From Ganoderma boninense (lineage: Eukaryota > Basidiomycota > Agaricomycetes > Polyporales > Polyporaceae): a DNA stretch of 64,000 bases. Numbering within the stretch: position 1 is the first letter of the stretch; each line of letters begins with the position of its first letter. The notes beneath the pieces are model-generated. The model was not told the DNA's origin. It saw only the letters and a list, made by a program, of their open reading frames with translations, and searched no databases. The translations under genes and the position numbers were made by a program. Positions 59,296-64,000 of the stretch are shown here, in pieces. The stretch spans positions 2,858,389 through 2,922,388 of the forward strand of contig CM035309.1 of assembly GCA_002900995.3 (NCBI GenBank), in the 5' to 3' direction.

Positions 59296-61047
59296 TAGTG
59301 CATCATCCTTGGGGACATAGACTCGGCCACGGTAAAGAAGTAGGCCTTGCTCCGTGTTCTAGTCCACCAAGTCATTCTGTAGACGAGCGGGTCCTAGGCT
59401 GTTGAGCTTGCCAAGTGCATCCGCCACCTCCTGTTCACGTTCTCCACACTCCCGAATACGTTGAAGCAATGCCTTCTCTGGGACTACCGACAAGTGACCT
59501 CGTTTTGCTGCCATGACCTGGAAGTGGCTTGGCTGCAGCATGGTACGTCCGAGGTTGTCTTCAGTGTTGCCATGCAGGTGGTCTGGCCGTCTCGACAGGG
59601 CATCCGCTCTACCATTTGAGGTTCCTGGCTTGTGTCAGATGACAAAGTTGAACCGTGACAAGTACAGGGCCCATCGTGCCTGTCTGCGTGTGAGGTTTTG
59701 CGCCGTACGCCAGTATTCAAGGTTCTTATGATCTGACTGGATTTCGAACACACTAGGCAGCCCTTCAAGGTAGTGACACCAGGCCTGCAGGGCTCGGATG
59801 ATTGCCAACATCTCCTTGTCATAGATCTCATAGTTCCGTTCAGCATCGCTCATTGACTCGGAGTGGAAGGCTACAGGGTGCCATTTGCCATCCTCTGCTT
59901 CCTGAGACAGGACTCCGCCAGTTGCATGTCCAGAGGCGTCGACTTCGATGCGAGTTCTACAGTTAGGATCATACATCCGCAGGACAGGGCTTTCTACGAA
60001 GCGTCGTTTGAGCTCATCGAAGGCAGCCTGCTCCTCAGCTTCCCATTTCCAGGGTGCCTTGCCAGTGAGACGGTCGAGGGGTTTGCAGACTGCACTGAAG
60101 TCCTTTATGAACCGCCGATAGAAGTTCGCAAATCCACGGAACTTTCGTACATCTGAGGCGTTCTGGGGAACAGGCCATTCAGCAATACCCTTGACCTTCA
60201 CCGGGTCCATCTCCACCTGGTTCTCTGAGACGAAGACACCGAGGTATTCAACCTTGGGCTGTCCAAACTCGCACTTCTCCGGTTTGCAAAACAGGTCATG
60301 CTCTGCTAGACGCTTCAGGACTTCACGTACAAGTGTCCGATGCTCCTCGAGGTCGTTGGTAAAGATGAGGATGTCGTCGAGGTAGATGGTTATCTTGCCG
60401 AGTACGATGAGGTCCTTAAAGATGTCGTTCATGAGTGCAGAGAACATGCTAGGCGAGTTGGCTAGCCCAAAGAACATGACGTTCAGTTCGAACAGTCCTC
60501 GATTGGTCACAAAAGCTGCCTTCCATTCATCACCAGTCTTTATCCGTACGTTGTTGTACCCCCAGCGTATATCGAGCTTGGTAAAGTACTTGGCCCTTTT
60601 GAGTCGATCCATCAGGTCCGAAACCAATGGCAGTGGGTAACGGTTCTTAATGGTGATGTCGTTCAGCCGTCGATAGTCCTGTACTGGACGTAGACTGCCA
60701 TCCTTCTTTTTGACGAAGAAGAAGGGTGAGGACATCGGTGACTTCGACTCCTGGATGTAACCTTTGGCCAAGTTCTCGGTAAGGAACTTGTCTAGCTCGG
60801 TTTGTTCACTGGGCGACAGGGACTCTGGAATAGAACATCCTTGCATCAGGTATGAGTTCGATTGCGTGATCGTAGGGGCCATGCTTGGGTAAGCGTTCAG
60901 ATGCCTCTTTCGAAAAAACCTCAAGATATTCGTGGTACTGCTTGGGTACGATCTCCTCAACCGGGCGGATCTCCTTCTTCTGATACTCCTGTTCTGCAAG
61001 CTGCTGTGAATACATGTGCGTTGCTGAAACAAAGAGTTTGGGGGCAT
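59293..61047 (-). pseudogene. Reverse transcriptase-RNase H region
   Basis: Copies the element's RNA to DNA and removes the RNA. The open part (61047-59635, 470 residues) has the RT motifs FFFVKKKDGSLRPVQDYRRLN, FFGLANSP and the catalytic YLDD (IYLDDILIFT), then RNase H motifs (VDASGHATGGVLSQE, YEIYDKEMLAI, QSDHKNLEYW). It stops at 59635 with TGA where the family has Arg (HKPG follows). The same frame continues beyond into the linker, with further stops at 59359 and 59293, and then into integrase. At about 60840 the frame differs from that of the protease-spacer frame by a shift, so no full polyprotein could be made. Confidence 0.9.
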
Positions 61048-62232
61048 TGCGAAGGGTCCGTCCAGTAGCGAGTGCCTCGAGAAAAGATTCCTCGGTACCG
61101 TCCCATTCCGGTAGAAAACCTGGTGGTGGAGGCCTGACCTTCTCCTCTTCCTCCTCCTCGACCATCACGGCCGTACATATCCTTCCCACCGTCTTTGCCT
61201 TCCTTACCCGTTGAGGACTGCTGCGCGCCGTAAGCCGTACCTCCGTATCACGCGCTTTGGTCTCAACAGGTTCAGATGCCTTCTGGTGAGTCGAACACGT
61301 CTCTAGACACCTCGAGAGGCATAGCAAGCCACGTTCCCAGTCTATCTCCGGGTTGTGCTCGCGCAGCCAGTCTAGTCCAATGATAGCATCTTCCTCTCCA
61401 ATGTCTGTGACTACAAACACCACCTTCTCTCCGTGGTCTCCAATTGCCATGTCCAACACGGCTACCTCCGTGATCGTTCCATCACGGTTCTCTGTGTTAC
61501 GACTGGCTGTCGAGTAAGATCAGGGAGGAGGCTTACGAGACGAGCAAGGGCGTCGACAAGCACTTGTGCAGCGAGAGCGGAGCAGGGCTCGACAGTCAGG
61601 CTGGAGACAAGATGTATTGAGCAAGTAACTAACGAGTGAGAATACAGTGAGGCTTACCTGGAGACAAGAGGTCGAAACTGAGGTCTCCAGGTAGCGAAGT
61701 ACGGGTCTTATATACATGTAACGGACAATGGGAACCGGGGACAATAGGTAACTATGGACACGGGGACCAGTGGAAAAACAATGGTATGTAGTACAATGAC
61801 GATGGGAACAATGGGTAACAGGAGTTATTGTACTGCGAGAACAAGAGACAGGTTTGCTAAACAATGGAGGACAATAAGGATGACATGGGAGGCAAACAGT
61901 CCAAAAAGGGAAAGAGAGACGCCGGGATAGGCGCCGATCGTGCCGTTCATGACACTCTGTCCCATCAATGTTATACAGCGGGATGGGTTTGGCCAACCTC
62001 CTCGTGGTGACCCGATTCCGTTCTACGAATCGTCTACTCAAAAACTTGGTAGTAGCTCCACTATCTACCATGGCAACAATGTCCTTGTGCCGCTGCTTGC
62101 CGATAAGTCGTACTGGGATATGAAAGTGTTGTCCATCATGGTTGACTTCGTATACGAAGGACGAACACAGTACTGCAAATCGACTGTTACTGCTCGAGCC
62201 GGCACGTGCAGCGTCCAGTGCAGCTCGAATCA
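60806..62232 (-). pseudogene. Aspartic protease and spacer, split by a solo LTR
   Basis: The retropepsin that cuts the polyprotein. From 62232 the minus strand reads through ...HFHIPVRLIGKQRHKDIVA to the active site VDSGATTKFLSRRFV (about 62075-62030), then NIDGTE. Here a 460-bp solo LTR (61495-61954) with a CTCTG duplication interrupts. Beyond it the same frame resumes (TEVAVLDMAIGDHGEKV..., IIGLDWLREHNPEIDWERG) and ends at 60806 after FYSRV. Removing the LTR and one copy of the duplication leaves the frame open, so the gene was intact at that point before the insertion. The following frame change into reverse transcriptase is a separate lesion. Confidence 0.85.
61495..61954 (-). repeat. Nested solo LTR of a related element
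   Basis: 460 bp, starting TGTTACGACTGG like the flanking LTRs but clearly diverged from them and ending ATGACA. It is flanked by CTCTG (61490-61494 and 61955-61959), a five-base target duplication. It must have come from a full insertion that recombined between its LTRs. Same orientation as the host element. Confidence 0.9.
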
Positions 62233-62379
62233 GAAACCCTCCTCCTTGGCTAGTGTGGCCGCGGCGAGCCTTTCACCAAGCCGCTTGATCTCTACCTGCA
62301 ACAACTGCACTTGCAGCGCTTCAATCTGCGCTTTCAGTGTTTGGAGTTGTTCGGCCTGAGATGGCGGGATGGTGGACAT
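62230..62379 (-). pseudogene. gag remnant
   Basis: About 49 residues from MSTIPPSQAEQLQTLKAQIE (ATG near 62379) form a heptad-rich helix (LKAQIEALQVQLLQVEIKRL) and stop right after KEEGF at 62230. The protease frame begins at once in another frame. A normal chromovirus gag has several hundred residues with capsid and zinc-knuckle parts; these are absent, so an internal deletion removed nearly all of gag. Confidence 0.65.
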
Positions 62380-62805
62380 AGTGGTGGGGTGATCGAGGGT
62401 TTCTAGGTGGGTGTTGTGGGATGCCTCGCTTCCTATCCCACGAATGAACACAGCGGGTGCACAATCCAACACTGTCTGCTCAGCCTCCTCGGCCTATTGC
62501 TGTGTCTTAGCCCAAGGGGCACGGGCCCAAGGGTGTTCTGCCTTGGCTTTGTTTCGCTGCCTTTCTCTAGCCTCCCACACTGTGAGGCGGACCACTTCTG
62601 TCAGTACCGGGGTCTCGTGTTAGGAGCTTTCCGCGTACTGTACCACTGAGAGTGGCAAGCCTCAGGTTGCGCCAAGACCACGTCCGATGGTGTGACTAGA
62701 GCGCGTACTACGCTAGGCCAACACAGAGGATCTAAGTGCGTACCGTACGACAGAAAAAGAATGTGGGTAGAGTACACTGGTGCTCGTGTAGAAGTTTTGA
62801 CCTAA
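62380..62805 (-). other. Leader of the retrotransposon
   Basis: Between the 5' LTR and the gag start. The first bases on the minus strand are TTAGGTCAAAACTTCTACAC, with no TGG at the LTR edge as would be expected for a tRNA 3' end. Some chromoviruses prime from their own RNA end, which is one possible explanation. Confidence 0.55.
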
Positions 62806-63275
62806 TGTTACGACTGGCTGTCGAGTAAGATCAGGGAGGTTTACGAGACGAGCAAGGGTGTCGACGAGCACTTGTGCAGCGAGAGTGGAGCAAGGCTCGA
62901 CAGTCAGGCTGGGGACAAGAGTGTATTGAGTGAAGTATCTACAAGGGAAATACAGTGGGGCTCACCTGGGGACAAGAGGTCGAAACTAGAGTCCCCAGGT
63001 AGCAGGCTACAGTCCTTATATACATGTGCAGGTCCATGGAAACGGAGTACAATGGTAACTACGGTCGCGGGAGCGGAAAGGGAGAACAATGGTGTAGGGA
63101 ACAATAGCGACGGGAAACAACAGGGGAACAATGGAGAGACAGGAGCTATTGTACTTGGAAGCAATGTGGAGGGTTTACAATGCTATGGAGGACAACGAGG
63201 ACGACATTGGACCTAAACTAATCGAGAAAGGAAACCTGGGCGCTAAGGTAGGCGCTAAACGGGGTGTTCGTAACA
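62806..63275 (-). repeat. 5' LTR of the chromovirus
   Basis: 470 bp, near-identical to 57495-57964, in the same orientation. The flank to the right is TGTAT, matching the left flank. Confidence 0.95.
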
Positions 63276-63280
63276 TGTAT

Positions 63281-64000
63281 TGAGCGAGCGGGTGAACTTT
63301 CCCCGTTTCTCAAATCTCAAGATAATCTGTCAATGGGGTCATCTTGGCCACTGATACACAAGGTGCAAATTCAGTATCAGTTACAAGTGCTATCCTCTGG
63401 AGCTGTCTTGGTCGATTTGCCTGGCACTGCTGATAGCGATGCCGCCTGCTGCAAGATTACTGAGGCACTATTCGAGCCCTAAGATAAAGATCAAAGAAGG
63501 TCAACCAAGCAGTGGAAAGCAAGTGTATTCCGGTTGTCCTGTACTGTTGTCGTGGTACAGAGGCAAATGGATGGGCTACAAAAAAGTACAACCAAGAGCC
63601 TGGGGAGGTCAGGCAGGCCATCAATTCACTACAGACCGTTTGACTACAATTGTTTTCACTACAAATGGCTACAATCAGTTTGGCTACCATCAGTTTGGCT
63701 ACAATCAGTTTGGCTACCATCCATGAGAAGGTGGTAGTCAAAAGCCTAAAGACATAAATTGAGGAGGTCAAGCAGGCCATCAATTGGCTATAGTCCATTT
63801 AGCTACAATTAGTTTGGCTACAAATAGCTACAATCAGTTTGGCGGATAGGTCAAGCAGGCCATCAATTAGCTATAGTCCATTTAGCTACAATTAGTTTGG
63901 CTACAAATAGCTACAATCAGTTTGGCGGATAGGTCAAGCAGGCCATCAATTGGCTATAGTCCATTTAGCTACAATTGGTTTGGCTACAATTGGTTTGGCT
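63281..64000. repeat. 784-bp repeat unit, copy D, cut by the window end
   Basis: 720 bases are visible. They match copy C (56711 onward) with no difference seen by eye, including the three 83-bp tandem units. In the absence of the retrotransposon it would follow copy C directly. Confidence 0.85.

Larger units (their letters stand above)
57495..63275 (-). mobile_element. Ty3/gypsy chromovirus LTR retrotransposon, degenerate
   Basis: 5781 bp, on the minus strand, bounded by two 470-bp LTRs and flanked by TGTAT on both sides (57490-57494 and 63276-63280). Order of domains in the element's direction: short gag remnant, protease, reverse transcriptase, RNase H, integrase, chromodomain. This is the order of the Ty3/gypsy class, and the C-terminal chromodomain places it among the chromoviruses. 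A polypurine tract (minus strand AGGGGGG-like) lies at 57968-57979 just before the 3' LTR. The sequence after the 5' LTR has no clear TGG tRNA-primer site. It cannot be autonomous: most of gag is missing, a nested solo LTR splits the protease region, and there are a frameshift and three stops. Confidence 0.95.

Overview
The window is nuclear DNA of a filamentous fungus, most likely an agaricomycete basidiomycete and perhaps a polypore. The genes are dense in short introns (about 45-80 bases), donors and acceptors are fungal GT...AG, and the recognisable proteins are Agaricomycetes types. There are no bacterial operons and I found no RNA genes.

Positions 1-50.7 kb are dominated by a local expansion of one membrane-protein family, the fungal DUF6534 proteins (multi-pass, function unknown). 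I find thirteen loci, called D1-D13 here. Ten look structurally complete (one, D12, contains an assembly gap) and three are broken or degraded (D6, D9, D10). Most lie on the minus strand with 1.5-2 kb spacing; D7 and D10 are on the plus strand. They fall into three sub-types by their transmembrane and C-terminal signatures. Every locus that keeps its 5' half carries the same 14-nt micro-exon after the second exon, which a simple open-reading-frame scan cannot see. Two decayed units resembling another fungal seven-helix family (DUF6533) precede D1 and D2, so a unit-plus-gene block was probably duplicated.

Two ordinary genes interrupt or follow the array: a single-pass, glycosylated surface protein with a Ser/Pro-rich cytoplasmic tail (34338-35974, plus strand), and a small secreted cysteine-rich protein of seven exons (53218-54070, plus strand).

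From 54.5 kb to the end the window is repetitive. A family of repeats built on a 15-bp TTTGGCTAC-type motif and an 83-bp tandem unit occurs in several copies, two of them near-identical 784-bp units. Between these two sits a 5.78-kb Ty3/gypsy chromovirus (57495-63275, minus strand) with 470-bp LTRs and a TGTAT target duplication. It is dead: most of gag is missing, a solo LTR with its own CTCTG duplication sits in the protease region, there is a frameshift before reverse transcriptase, three in-frame stops lie between RNase H and integrase, and the first integrase catalytic Asp is replaced.

Gene models were made by eye from splice signals and paralogue comparison. Gene ends are firmer than internal exon borders.
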